Positions 8,490 through 20,339 of a stretch of 28,790 bases of DNA are shown here, piece by piece; the stretch's first letter is position 1; each line of letters starts with the position of its first letter. The position numbers were made by a program, and so were the translations under genes. The DNA is from Eimeria necatrix (Eukaryota > Apicomplexa > Conoidasida > Eucoccidiorida > Eimeriidae): positions 1 to 28,790 of the forward strand of contig NW_013654351.1 of the NCBI RefSeq assembly GCF_000499385.1, read 5' to 3'. Below the pieces are notes generated by a model. It was not told the DNA's origin, made no database searches, and saw only the letters and a list, made by a program, of their open reading frames with translations.

Positions 8490-9480
8490 GGATTATGGAT
8501 ACGGAATGTTTGACCGATGTCGAAAATTATTGATTTAAATGGAATGTGATGTACTCGAATGCGAATGGAACGCCTAACGTTGGGAGTGGCCTTTGTTGCG
8601 GCCCTAGCGGGAACCCTTACCTGAGTAAGAAACAAAGCTTATGTCCGTAAACGTCTCGGTTGGCACAATTTTTTAGGATACCAGTGGGCTGTCCCTTTGT
8701 TTTTATCACTGTCCATTTACAGTTATTTGCCGCTGCCGAACAGCTGAAAAGGAGAATGGATAGTTTCAAGGACACCGTTTTTTCTGGTGTGCCCAGAGAA
8801 GCTGCGTATCCTTGTATGTTGGAATCTGGTAAATGCTTGCTGTTGTGACCTACACTGCTTGAAGCAATGTCAGCGGTAACGTGGTTGTAGCCAAAGTCAA
8901 GAAATATGGGAAATCGCTTACATGCTAGAAGTATGCCGTGAACTGTTCCTCTCCGCAGAGAGTGTGCCAATACGTGTCCGATTGTCTTGCTGGCGAACTA
9001 AGTGACCAAGTACCAATGAGAAGCAAAAACGTTTGATACGCCTTGGCCCTTCGGAAGAATGCATGCAAATAATGCAAGTCGTGATAAACGATGTGTAACT
9101 GCAGCTACTTGTAGCTCGTTTGTATGTCGCTTGATGTGTGAATATGCCATGTTATAATGATGAATTCATTTGATAGGGGCTTTCAGTAAGTTACGGTGCG
9201 ATTCACCTTAAATGTGGTCGTAGATGCGGTGCCCAGAAAACGGTTAGGTGAAGCTCTGAATTGCAATGGAAGCTTTCATGTACCCCAAGCAATTGCCTTT
9301 GCAAAGCTTGTATTTGTGCTTTGCTGGAGGCAACACAGCTTTCCTATTTCGGGCATATGCACATTCTTCCACGCAAACGATAATCCCATTAGTATGATTA
9401 CTCCATCATCGTGCTGGAGAGGTGCAACATCCACACTAATCGATACTCGTGGCTTCATGCAACGGCTTGTAGCTGCTAGA
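8490..9480. other. Gene-poor stretch, no recognisable feature
   Basis: Only short overlapping frames on both strands, with no codon bias I can detect. It contains one TGCATGC word (9058). Short frames between 9196 and 9501 are open on both strands at once, so neither can be preferred by eye. Confidence 0.45.
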
Positions 9481-9484
9481 GGCA

Positions 9485-9838
9485 TTGGACATTTGCCATA
9501 AAGATATACTTTTTTCGGACTTCATCGAATTTTACGCTTCGTTGCGCTATACTTGCAACAACGCGCTATTTCCCCGGCTCCACTTTGAATCTAGGAGAAA
9601 AGGGCCCAAGAGAAGTTGCCGCAGCATTACCCGTGAGAGTGCTCATGCATTTTGTGGAAAACTTGATCCAACATGTGGATTGGTTGCCTGTATTTTTTCG
9701 GCTGCGAAGATTGCATCGAATGGAGTTTTTGACCATTTTGACAGCATGTGGCTGTGGCGGGCGAGGTTATGCTGCAGGAAGGCGCTACTTGTGCATCTTG
9801 CTGCACACTTTGTTGAAAAACTAGCTGCACCATTTTGA
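9485..9838 (+). CDS. 117-codon open frame, uncertain
   Basis: A 117-codon + frame beginning at ATGGACATTT. It overlaps a second + frame (9585-9824) and a 138-codon minus frame (9627-10043). All three are open together, so coding direction cannot be decided by inspection. Two similar words, CATTTTGTGGAAAACTTG (about 9649) and CACTTTGTTGAAAAACTAG (about 9807), hint at a small internal duplication. I recognise no domain. Chance remains the likeliest explanation. Confidence 0.12.
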   Translation: MDICHKDILFSDFIEFYASLRYTCNNALFPRLHFESRRKGPKRSCRSITRESAHAFCGKLDPTCGLVACIFSAAKIASNGVFDHFDSMWLWRARLCCRKALLVHLAAHFVEKLAAPF

Positions 9839-9839
9839 T

Positions 9840-12800
9840 TGTATTTTTTGTTTTGTAACACTGTGTAGGATCAGTAGGGTTTTCTGCTATCAGCGTTCTC
9901 AGCAATGAAGAATAGCGTCTTTCAAGGTGCATCAGAGAGTGCTGCATACAAAATTGACCGCTTTTGCAGTATGTTGTATTTTGCAGTGGTCTTTGCATGC
10001 ACAGGTTTGCACTTATTCGGTAGGGGTCTTTGTCAAACCGCATTGCACACTGTGCGTTGGAAACGGTTTTTTAGTGGGCTGCGATCTACGTAGCTTTCAC
10101 GTGATGTTTGAGGGCACGAATATATTTTGTTAGGACTTTGATGAGCAAACACTGGGCTTGGCATGACCCTGTGTTTCACAGAGATATGTTCTATCTTCTC
10201 TGAACAAAATTACCACTTGTATTGACCCTAATCATTTCATGGGAGTATCGCAGTGCAGTGGGCCATCCAGGATATGCGAGGCTTTACCGAAGGTGCAGGC
10301 TCACTCAGCCTGGAAGTCCAGCACTCACCTGCAACAGATGAATGCCCAACGTGGCAATCTGCAAGAATGAGGTTTGCGGCGTTAGTGTGACTCAATATAT
10401 TGTATTCCACGACAACGCGGCATGCGTTCAGCATCGTGGCATTGCAGCAGTTTCGTTTGGACGTTTACCATCGCGTTGTTTACTATGAATGGCACTGATT
10501 TTTCACCAAACAAGCAGCAGTCATACGAGGTCATGCGTTTTTTCTCATGAACTTGTTATATCACTCTCTGCATTGGTTTCGCTAGTCCCAGTACGGAGAC
10601 GTGTTACGAGCCGGGATGCGTGCTTTTTGTGCTATCGTTTTGGTGTATTCTTGCGGCTCGAGATGCGAGCTCAGCGCCGACCTCTACAAATTTTGGTTAT
10701 CGCAGCTGGTGCGTCGAGTAGAAGCGCATTTCCACTGTGTGATTGGATGAACGAGAATTGTGTCAGCCCCCGGCCGATGTAGACACGAACTTTGTTTTGC
10801 ACGCATAAAAGAAGCAAGCTTTGTTACCAATTGCCACACCGAGTCATCATTAGTCTCTCGTTCGTCGTGAGTTGCGAATATTCCTTCTGTTGTGTAATGT
10901 CAAAATGTTCCATGGTAGTGCATTCTGTATCGGGCAGGAACAGCGAATGGATGCAATGTGACGTTATCTGGGTCACCATCTGCACACTGGGAACAGGATA
11001 TTTGGAAATTGTATCCATTTCTTAGGGAGAAACGGAATATGAATTCAGGATGTGCGTATGCATGTTCGCAACTAGTCACCTACACATTGTTTTTTGTGTT
11101 GGATAGGGGAACACCGGAGTATCGGGTGACTTTATGTAGACTTGCATTGCATACCAAATTGAGTGCACCAAGTTAGAACGGTGGCGCGGCCAGAAAGTAC
11201 GGGAGGGCAGACGCAGGGAAGTGGCAAAAAGGGGCATTTATCTAGTGGTCCCTTTTGGGTATGTGTATGCCGATTTCTCGAACCCACTGGCTTTCTCATT
11301 CAGCATTTGCGGCACACGCTCTGGTAGTCGGCATGAAGCTGCATTTTATTTGGTGGTCCTTGCCTAATTACTACAGCAAGTGTGCTAATAGTGCATGGCG
11401 TGCTTGCTTCCTGGGCGAGCGACTTGTGACAGTGCTGTGAGTGCTGCGTGCTTGCGCAGTGTGTTTCCGCAGCGGCTAAAGATCCCTACTCTTATGGCGG
11501 CTCTAGTGGCTTGTTGGTTTAGGCTATCTATGATGCATTGCGCTGCTTCACTACCTCGCCTTATAATGCCCAGAGCTTGTTTCTGTTTGAATGAGGAAGT
11601 GTGAACAGTGTTCTGAGCAGGCTTGTGCCTTGTGTGCCTGTTCGAAACGTTTGCAATTCATTAAATGAGTGTGAAAGGATTATGCGGATTGGAGCGCCCA
11701 GAAAATTCGTGTGTGGTGAAGCGTCTGCCGTCACGCAGAGATACACTTCGCTCTTTTTTGTTTCGGAACTTCTTTGCTGGGCTGATTGGCCTGTGACCTT
11801 GCTTTAGCTGCATGTTGGGAATGCGGTGAAATTGCCCTGTGAGACTGTGCTTACAGTTCGGTGGTTTATGAATCGCCAGTGCTTCCAGCAGGCGGCCATT
11901 GGGCTACAGCATGGCAACTTCCGTTGGGCATTGCGTGATGCGAAATTACAATCATTATACTTTACTCAGTCTCAGTGCATCTGCGTACATAAGGTAGCTC
12001 TTTGCATATTGGCGTGTGGTTTCCTGAGCTTTTTTTTCGCAATCCCGAGTGCTCGCAGAACTCCCCCTTTGGGTGGCATGCGTGAACATGAGCCTGGGGC
12101 ATGCAAACTATTCATAGCTCGACACTTCTAACAGTTGAGTCCTACAGTCTGTATGTTAAACGGCTGCTTGCTGCTGTGTGTCGGTGCTCCGACTTGACTC
12201 CTGTCGCAGTGTTCTGGCACGTGCCTGCTACCTATGGAATGCACGTATTAAAAGCTGTAAATATGAGATTCATAGAAAAATCGACGAAGCGAATTTGTGT
12301 GTGTTGAAGATTTTCAGTACTTACTAGTTAACTGATAATAATGCCATGCTTGTAGACGTGGCTTTCTGGCATTGTGCCTAGTGTGCTGAACTGCTGCTTG
12401 AGTGTACACATACGCTGCGGATTCCACGCAAACTCTCATGACAGGCTTGGATGCGGAGGCGGTGAAGATGTGAAACATCCGCTACGCGACAGAATGCCTT
12501 TTATACTGTTTTCTAAGCACGGGTTCTTTGTGGCTGATTCAATGCTTAAGAGTGCGGGGAGACGCAAGAGTGCATCTGGTGAAACCCTGCGCCATGCACA
12601 TACAGGATCCTAGGTGAAGAGCCCGGATGCGTACAAAGCCTTTTAAGGAAACGTTTCCGATTGTCGGGACTAAAAGAGAGTGCGTTCGGACACGCCACAT
12701 CACTTAGCATCATATGGGGCGATCGATAGGCCATCGACATCTGCAGTTTGTTCGGCATCCATACGCTGTTAATATGCTACAGTTGTGAAGCATTGCTACG

Positions 12801-14700
12801 GCTTGTGTGCAAAATTATCACAGTCTGTTGGTAAACGGGAACCTTGCCCAATGCTTCCTGCATTTCTCAGCGAAGCGTACAAGCCACTGTTATCTCGTGC
12901 TTTGTTGGAGTGCAACATCATCAACCGATGATCATTTCGGAGAGACGCCGAACTTCACCCGGAACAACGGCATGCCTCGCTGGTTTTAGAGCATATGATG
13001 CGGTGGAATACTTTTTGTGAGTAACAAAAAGACAGTTCGAAAAAGGATGACTCATAATGGTATGATAGCACTCAATTCAACCACTGCCTGTTGGTAAAGG
13101 GGGCCGATGCCTACAGCAAGTGCGCTCGGTCACGGCTAACTCGCGAGTTTGAAGTTTTCCGCGCGTTTTTCTTTCAACTGACGAGTGTCTAGTAATGCCT
13201 GTATCTTCACATGACTAAGATGCTAGTCGCACGGTACGTGCAGTACGTTAGCGTATCCGTATCTTGCCGTAAGGTGAACAAATTAAAATTGCGTAGACGA
13301 AGTTGCCGGAAAGCGGACAGTGTTGGCGCAACACGAAGTGGCGTGCAGATGCGTCTTGAACACACTGGTTTCTGACTAAAAGCCGTACTTAAACATGATA
13401 TGTGTTGCACTTTGCTTTATACCTGTAAACATGTATTTGGTGTGCATTGTTTGCTTACCGCTTAACGATAGGAGACACAATGCAATGGAGCTCGCTGTAC
13501 GTGCAAACCAAAATTTTAAATGCATTTATACATACACATGCATGAGCTCCTCGAAGGTAAGCGCATGCATGCTTGCTGAGGCTCAGGCTTGAAGGGTAAG
13601 CGGTGCATGGAAAAGTTGGCGCTGCTGCGTTGCACACCATCCTCAAAAGTGCCCCGCCGCAATCGAGCTAAATACACCACGATCGACTAGGGGCGACTAT
13701 AGAAACTAGAGCTGCAGTTTTCGTACATGTAAATCGTGGGCTCTAAATCCGGGAAGCAAATGACGAATAAGTGCTGTTGTCAGTGGAGTGTCAGTTTAGT
13801 GAGAAGTGACGAAAAACTCTGGCGGCGATTTAAGTTTTTGTAAAACAAGGAAGTGCGGAGTTTGCGCCGCTTAGGACTGTGCTATTGCTTGATAAACCGC
13901 GTTTTCACATCGTTTGCCTGTACCAATGCGTGTAGTGCTATCAACCTAGTTGAGTGCTTAACAGAATGCTGCTTTGCGCAGAAGGTGCGTTATCCATTGT
14001 GCTTCTGCATTAGACGGTTTTCCGATGACGCAACCCATGCCCTGAAAAATTTTCATTTAAGATAACTGCCTGAACAGTGCGTTGGGCGGTGTTGTGTAAT
14101 TCAAAGTATCAAAGATGAGCTGGCGTTTCTACCGGAGGGTGCAATACGCCGGAGCAGATCAATTTATGTGTTTTGGACCTTACAGGGAGTGCGCATAGCC
14201 ACGTCTTGAATACTCTATGCACTTTGTTCTTAAATTAGCTTTCGGTGCACATACCGCCGAGGCGGTCTGCAGTGTAAAGCAATTAGCTTAGCTAAATGTT
14301 CGTTAGCTGCTGCACAACAACCAGCGAGGTTCTGCCTCACTCTCTGCCCTGCGCCATATGCAACATCACAGGTTTCATGCGTGCTTTCGTAACTCCGATA
14401 CAATAACAAGTTTTCTTCTTAGTTCTGGGAGCAATGAAATATTGCTACTTCCGACAGGCTACAAATCGGGCATGCAACTGTAATGGAGGTATTTTGGGCT
14501 TGGATTTTGGGCTTGCCAAAAAGGGGACCTACCTTTTCAGCTAGTAGGATAGCATTTACGGCGGGCTGCTTGCCAATGCTTACAGTGAATCAACAAAAAT
14601 GTTTTAACATTTGTTATTCAAATTTGATTAGACTCCAGCTCCTTATGCCGACGAATCTAGTAACGCGCTGCTTGCGGTTAACGCTTTGAAGTTCTGCGCG
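9840..14700. other. Gene-poor stretch with scattered short frames
   Basis: Nearly 5 kb without a convincing gene. A 97-codon + frame at 10489-10782 starts with a true ATG and has a hydrophobic segment near residues 20-33, but no family resemblance or codon bias. A purine-rich patch lies at about 11180-11240. GTGCGT words occur near 10049, 10709, 11052, 12679, 13985 and 14078. No long repeats were found apart from single short words. Confidence 0.45.
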
Positions 14701-14712
14701 TAGATTTGATCA

Positions 14713-14807
14713 AGAATATATTCCGAGCTTTCGCATGGCTCACGCTGTGAGCCTGCTTCTCCAGATGGTGAGCGTGAATACAGCATTACAGGCACCGAAT
14801 ATATTCT
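14713..14807. repeat. Nested inverted repeats
   Basis: An 11-bp perfect inverted repeat, AGAATATATTC at 14713-14723 and GAATATATTCT at 14797-14807, encloses a 7-bp stem with a 3-nt loop: GGCTCAC at 14737-14743 and GTGAGCC at 14747-14753. The whole could fold as a stem-loop of about 95 nt with a large internal loop. It may be a small structured RNA, a recombination remnant or coincidence. Confidence 0.6.
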
Positions 14808-14809
14808 AC

Positions 14810-17800
14810 AAACCTTGCGAAGCGCTGCAAACAAGCAGCAGGAAAATCCCTGTGTCTGGAAATACGATATGAAATCTATATACGCGACGCGTTACGGAAA
14901 CCACAGCTAGTGAGCTTCACTTCGCACCTCGGCTGAATGACAGTTTGAATGCATTCGTGGGCGTCCCATGCCTGCTACCGCGAAATGACATAATTTCGTA
15001 ACTCAAAATTTTTTTCGCATCCTCGATTATACGGTGGTAGATAAGTAGTAACAGCAGTGGTAAATATGCATGCTGGTTCCTGGTGTGCAGAAATGCATGA
15101 AATTTAGCTGAAAATTCTGGATATCTAGCGTGGCAAACTAGGTGGTGACCTGCAACGACGCTGAAGACACATTTGCACAAACCTGAAATATGTCTGATGA
15201 TTCATGGATTTCGATTTAGGAGAAAGGACTCCCTCAATAGGAAATAGCTGCAACTGCCCTAGTTGGTATCGCGTCAGTGTGTGCGTTGCAAGATGGCATG
15301 CAAGTGCTTGGAGATCGGCGTAGAAGCCTCCATATCCTTGGCTCTTCCAGTTTTTATGTGTCAAACAGCCTGAAATTCTATAAATTGGTATGTGGCAACA
15401 AACGTAGAAAAGTTCTACACTGCGAACTTCTTGTTTGCTTGCAGTTTGTAAGTCCAAAAACTAAGTTGGGCATTGCACTTAAAGATGTTGCTCCAAAGCT
15501 GGTGAAGCTGGGACGCCTTCCGCGTGCTAGAAGTTTACTTCGAGTTCACAGAGTGAATTTGGGAAGAGACAAAATTTGACCTATCTTAGTACCAACGTGG
15601 GATACTTGCCTGCGATTCAGCAGTGTGCGGGGGAAAAGCAATGCTTAAAAAGATTCCTTGAACACAGATGTGCTAAGCTGGAGCGCTTGGCGAGTTTCAG
15701 CAGAGTGTAGACTGCAAGTGTGGCGGTGAAGACCTATCCCGTTCAACCGTTCAAAAGACTTCAAAGAGTGTCTGCATAACGTCATCTGCGCTCACCAACA
15801 AGGGAGTGCGGCATTAATGCATTTTCCAGGATAGTGCATTTTACATGATAGGCTTTGGCCTTTAAGCTACAGCACCTGTTATCCAAAGTCAACGAAGATT
15901 TCGCTCCCGGCACTGTTGCAGCTGGTGGTATTTTTGTTTCTGACGGCGCCGCTGTACATTTATTTCCCCTGCTGCCTATCGGGCACGAGGTATGCCCTCT
16001 TGCGCATATATATAAACGAACGTGCACGTCCATCGTACCCACCTGTAATATGCAACAAGGTACTGGCTCCTACTTCTTGGCTGCACAGCGCACACGCACG
16101 TTGTTGGAGCTGCGTTTCAGTCTCTTCAGAAATGAATGCACAGACAGTGCGTGCATTTGAACGCACGCCGCATCACGGGGACCGCAAGCAAATAACGCAG
16201 TGAATGAATGCTTTTTGAAGTTTAGGTTGCCTTACATAGGAATCCCTCCCAAGAATAGTGAGCGTCTAGATAGTGAAGATAATAACATATCCTGTATGCT
16301 GCGAAAACTGAGGACCCACTTTAGCAGATAACGCGCCGAAGGAACAACAAAATATTGCTGCTTACTTCAGTTCGTAAGTTGTGCCGCTGCTCGCATTGTC
16401 TCGTCACATCTACAGTGAAGCTGCCAACAGCGGCGTTCGATTTGCACAAAGCACAGTGACAAAATTGAGAGGGAAATTTCTCCATTTGGTGGATTAATCT
16501 TGTACACAGGTGGCGGTTTAGATTTGTCACGCTTAAGGTTGTAAGCACAATAATGCACGCGAGAAAGAACCCCGAAAAGGCGAGGCCTGGCCGTTTGTTA
16601 TGCTTCGCGTACTTACCCGCTATTCGATAAAAGTAGAGCAAGCATGCACGCACTTGTGTTTCGTCTCAGATGCTGTTACCGAATCAGATATTGTCTCCGA
16701 ATGCATCTTTCAGGCGGTATGGCTGGTAGCAGCCCTGCTTTTCCATCTCTTACATCTCGCTGCCAAACTTAAGCCATCTGGTAATATTCGAATCACTCTA
16801 GCTCGAGGATTGATCTACGAGAACATTGGCGGTTAAGCGGCTATAAGATTTCTGGGTTCTTGGCAGGTGTCATCCGCAGAAATGCTCTTCACGATGCAAA
16901 CCTTTATGCCCCTTTCTACCATAACATGACAGCTTGTGGGTTGACAAATGCGAAATTTCCGGTTGCATCAATTGAGTGCAAGTGTATGAACGCCTGTTTT
17001 TTCCCCTTTGACTTGTGCTACCCTGAGAACGTCGATAGACTTCGGGCTAATGGCCTTATCGCTGTCTTCAGAGTAGTAACGAATAACGAAAATGCAGTTC
17101 GTGAGATATGAATTGCTTAGCAAGTCCTCGTCCGTCCTGCATAATTTTTTGATACGCTTTAGCTACCGTTCACTGAGCGTGGCGTGCCAGGGATGCTGAA
17201 AAGGCCAATAGCAACTAACTCCAGGGTTTCTCCTATTCGCGGTGGTCGTATGGATTACCAGGGAGTGGGCCATGATATTTTATTCTGGCAGCTGGCACAG
17301 ATAGTGTAGAAGCACAAGAACACTCGAATGACGCAAGATAAATTGGGGGCCGCGAAGCGGTTCGGTGGCAGACCGAAAATTCCCTGAAACGTGAATTTGT
17401 GTAACTGTACTAAGATAGATGCAGGCTAGGCTAGATGTGCCAAAGAAGCCCTACTGCGATATTTTTTCCCATAACTGGTTGGCTGTGGGAGCCAAAGGTC
17501 AGCACGTCATGCTGTCGCTGAAACACCGGCTTCAAATGCAATACTAAGCTTGTGCGTCTTCACTATTCGTGTTTGGCGTATCCATCGATGTGACTCAGTG
17601 CGAATAGGGGTGGCTTTAGAAGGTGCTTCGATGCATAGTGCTCCGGCACACTGAAGAAGAGGGCGCTGTGGATGCAGGGAGCTACTCTGAAAGCGAAAGT
17701 AAGTGAAAGCGGGAGCAACCCGAGCATTATTTGCCGTTGCCCTGTCATATGTAAGGTTTTTCCACTGCACGTGATAATACTTCAGTGTTTTGGGGGGCGT

Positions 17801-18250
17801 CACTAAATAGATGGAAAGACTGTGGACGGGCCGGTTGTTTAGGCACTCCGTGTTATTCACGTGGCCTCCAATTTGCGTTCAGGTCGTACGAGAGGATTTT
17901 AGAATGCCTTCGCTTAGCTATGACATCATCTTTGCCCTTGATTCTGGTAGTGCTTACTCAGTGGCGAATAATTTTGAAGGTCGCTTCTGCTTCTATGTAG
18001 TTCGAGATACCTTAGACTCATGTTTTCAAAGAGCGACGCCTAGCGCTATTTTCGTCATTGCATAGCTTGTATGTCTATACAGAATTGCTGGCCCGGCGTT
18101 TGATGTAGGCATTCGATGTAGTTCCTTCAGCTAGTAAGGGAGACCTCTACGCGCATGCATCTGTGCAAATGGAACTTGGTGTTCTGCTGGTGCCTTTTAC
18201 TCTTCTTGTTCACTTTCCAACACTTTGAGCTGGATCACTTTGCTCTGCCA
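14810..18250. other. Gene-poor stretch
   Basis: Frames of 60-117 codons occur on both strands, none with distinctive composition. The two longest are minus-strand frames at 15125-15457 and 17507-17860. At 15855-16203 several + and - frames overlap. A T-rich acceptor-like GTTTGCTTGCAG lies near 15433. I see nothing that I can name. Confidence 0.4.
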
Positions 18251-18347
18251 AAGTGGAATGGTGCTGTAAACAACAAATGAATGCAGAATATCTCAACGGA
18301 ATGATGAGCGATGGTGCTCTGCTACGATCGCTGTGCTTTTTTTGCAG

Positions 18348-18433
18348 ACGTGGCTTTTCATGGAAGTTCTCCAAAGGCGCCATATTCCGCTTAAAATGTC
18401 ACTTGGACAGGGGATTTTCCATCATTTCAGCTA
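18348..18433 (+). CDS. Candidate small exon bounded by canonical splice words
   Basis: A T-tract acceptor (CTTTTTTTGCAG, ending at 18347) and a consensus donor (GTGAGT, 18434-18439) bracket 86 bp. At least two of its three + frames are open. One reads through RGFSWKFSKGAIFRLK. The interval lies about 35 bp upstream of the large palindrome. The word CGATCGCTGTGC occurs just before the acceptor (18325-18336) and again after the donor (18448-18459). I assign no function. The case rests only on the paired splice-like words. Confidence 0.18.
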
Positions 18434-18467
18434 GTGAGTACATGACTCGATCGCTGTGCACAAAACT

Positions 18468-18533
18468 CTCAGCTAAATCGAATGCCTGTCTTTTGATGCA
18501 TGCATCAAAAGACAGGCATTCGATTTAGCTGAG
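18468..18533. repeat. Perfect 66-bp palindrome without spacer
   Basis: The left arm (18468-18500) and right arm (18501-18533) are exact reverse complements over 33 bp, with the centre at TGCA|TGCA. The bases just outside (18467 T, 18534 T) do not pair. The 14-nt central word TTTTGATGCATGCA also occurs once more at 18677-18690. Such a spacerless palindrome would extrude as a cruciform or, if transcribed, fold as a 33-bp hairpin. Alternatives are a foldback artefact of library construction or assembly, or a recent inverted duplication. Confidence 0.98.
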
Positions 18534-18539
18534 TCACCC

Positions 18540-20080
18540 ACGGACTTCCAGTACAGCAGGTCGTTCGACCCCTGCCTGTCATTTGGAGAAGATCGTGAGT
18601 CTATTTCAACTTGCTGAGCTCTCACCAGTCTTTCTTAGACATGCAGGAATTCCGTCACCCAAGTTTGGAGCTTGCTTTTTGATGCATGCATTCATCTTTG
18701 CTGCATTTTTTACGCTGTAAGTCAACAGCGAATAAGTTACTTTTCGATCATGTTCTACAAAGATGTTGGTAGACCTTGAGCTGCTTAGACGGTATGTGCT
18801 TTATTCCGAATTTTGCTGACTTCTCTGCGGAGCATAGTAAAATGGTGTGATTTGTTTGCCTACTCCGAACGCATTAGCTATTACGACATACCTTGCTCAT
18901 ATCGATGCTATCTTGCACTTAGTTTATTTTACAGCCATCGGCGCATTGCTTAACAAGCATTTCTTTTATTTATAGTTTAATTAAATCCTTTGCATGTGCT
19001 TATTTTTGTATCTAGTTATAAGGGCATGAATTTGCGGTTTTATAGCAAAATTCGTTCGCAAGGTTACGCCAAAGTTTTCTTGCGAATTTTGCTTGACTCC
19101 CGAAAACGCCAACATTTGCGCAGAGCGGTACTGTGGAAGATTCAGGAGCAAGAAAAAGCGCTCTGATGGCATGCCCTCTGGGATTCACAGGCTTTTATGG
19201 ACTCATCTTAATGTGTTTGATGTGCCGATGCAGACCGTAAGCAGCACCTTACATGCATGTTACACCAAACGTGCTGCTACGTCGCGATATCAGTGGTTGC
19301 TTTGGGTAGATGCTGCTGCACTTGAACAGCAAGAGCGCACATGCCATTTAAGGCAGTTTACAGAACTGCGACAAGAACGCAGTCATTCGCTCTAGCACGC
19401 AAACTGGAACAATGAGGAACTGTTCTGACAGTCACGTGCTTTGTAGATTGTGAGCGCCTCACAAATTGTTGCGTCATATTCCGTCTAAATATTTTCCGAT
19501 CAACATCCAAGAGCACCATGCCGTTGATGCTCATGAACGGTATCTGGAAGCGAGGCAAGTGAGGCAATTCGCAGCATCAAAAAGTGCAAAGTTCTTTCAG
19601 ATCTCAGTGAGTGCCTTGCCAGTTTCCGCTCCGTCGATGCTTAGCGCTAGTCACATGTGTTTCACGCTGGCTAGTAGCCTATTGTGGAATTCTGTGCATG
19701 CCCGCCATTGTAGCGTGATTTCCAGAGGCTCATTAGCACTAGAGTAGGCCGGAATTCGTCGGAGAAATCTCTACGTATACAATTCTGCGACCTTTCCGAG
19801 TAAGGTTGCTGGGTGCATATCAAGCCTATGTGGTTTGCCCGTTATGTAAATTTTGCACTATGAAGAAGAATGGGCCTGTTGTTGAAGGCTTTCGAATTGT
19901 CGTTCATTTGGTGTGACTGACTTGCTTATTCGACTTGTATAGGTGCTGCCAGGTACAGGTAAGTAACATTCACACGCAATTGATGTTTGCGTTCTTTGCA
20001 GCGTGCTGCGCTGTGTTGGCCTTGTTTCGTGGCTGCTACAAATAAACTGCAGTCAAGCGTTAATTTCGCTATGCCGACAT
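18540..20080. other. Gene-poor stretch with one 100-codon + frame
   Basis: A + frame at 19093-19395 (100 codons, opening with a TTG codon) has protein-like composition, including RYQWLLWVDAAALEQQERT, but no third-position bias. No family is recognised. A small foldback at 19045-19092 is listed separately. The rest holds only shorter frames. Confidence 0.4.
19045..19092. repeat. Bulged inverted repeat
   Basis: GCAAAATT-CGTT-CGCAAG (19045-19062) pairs with CTTGCG-AATTTTGC (19079-19092), giving 6 bp plus 8 bp of stem around a 4-nt bulge and a 16-nt loop. A related word, CGAATTTTGCTGACT, occurs about 270 bp upstream near 18814, which suggests local duplication. It may be a structured transcript element or chance. 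Confidence 0.6.
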
Positions 20081-20090
20081 TATAACAAAA

Positions 20091-20335
20091 TGTTGAACTC
20101 TTGGGCCCGCGTCGCATTCTTGAGCGTGAAATGAGGCACCTTTATCACTGCATCGCTTGCGAAGTTGGAAGTTAAGTGCTTGTCCTGCAAATTTTTAACA
20201 GAGGCCAATGTTTGACTCATGAAGACAAACTCTCCAACATTTCCTGCTGAAGCAGCTTTATTGTCAGCTAAGCCATCCTTCGAGCGGTAGCATGCGCCTT
20301 TTAAATCCGTCACGTTCTGCCCTTTAGTTGGTGGG
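20091..20335 (-). CDS. Minus-strand open stretch with protein-like composition
   Basis: About 80 codons open on the minus strand, running from just after an in-frame TAG at about 20336 to a TAA near 20080. The peptide, which includes GEFVFMSQTLASVKN and VIKVPHFTLKN, has balanced composition, but third-position G+C (about 46%) equals the background. No in-frame ATG lies near the start, so if real it would be an exon rather than a complete gene. I do not recognise the family. Confidence 0.18.
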
Positions 20336-20339
20336 TCAC

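Noticed and set aside
11180..11240. Purine-rich patch as a regulatory or triplex element
   Set aside because: It is short and interrupted, with no mirror symmetry.
18541..18585. GGTCGTTCGACC near 18559 as a tRNA T-loop (B box)
   Set aside because: No matching A box, acceptor stem or anticodon arm could be folded around it.
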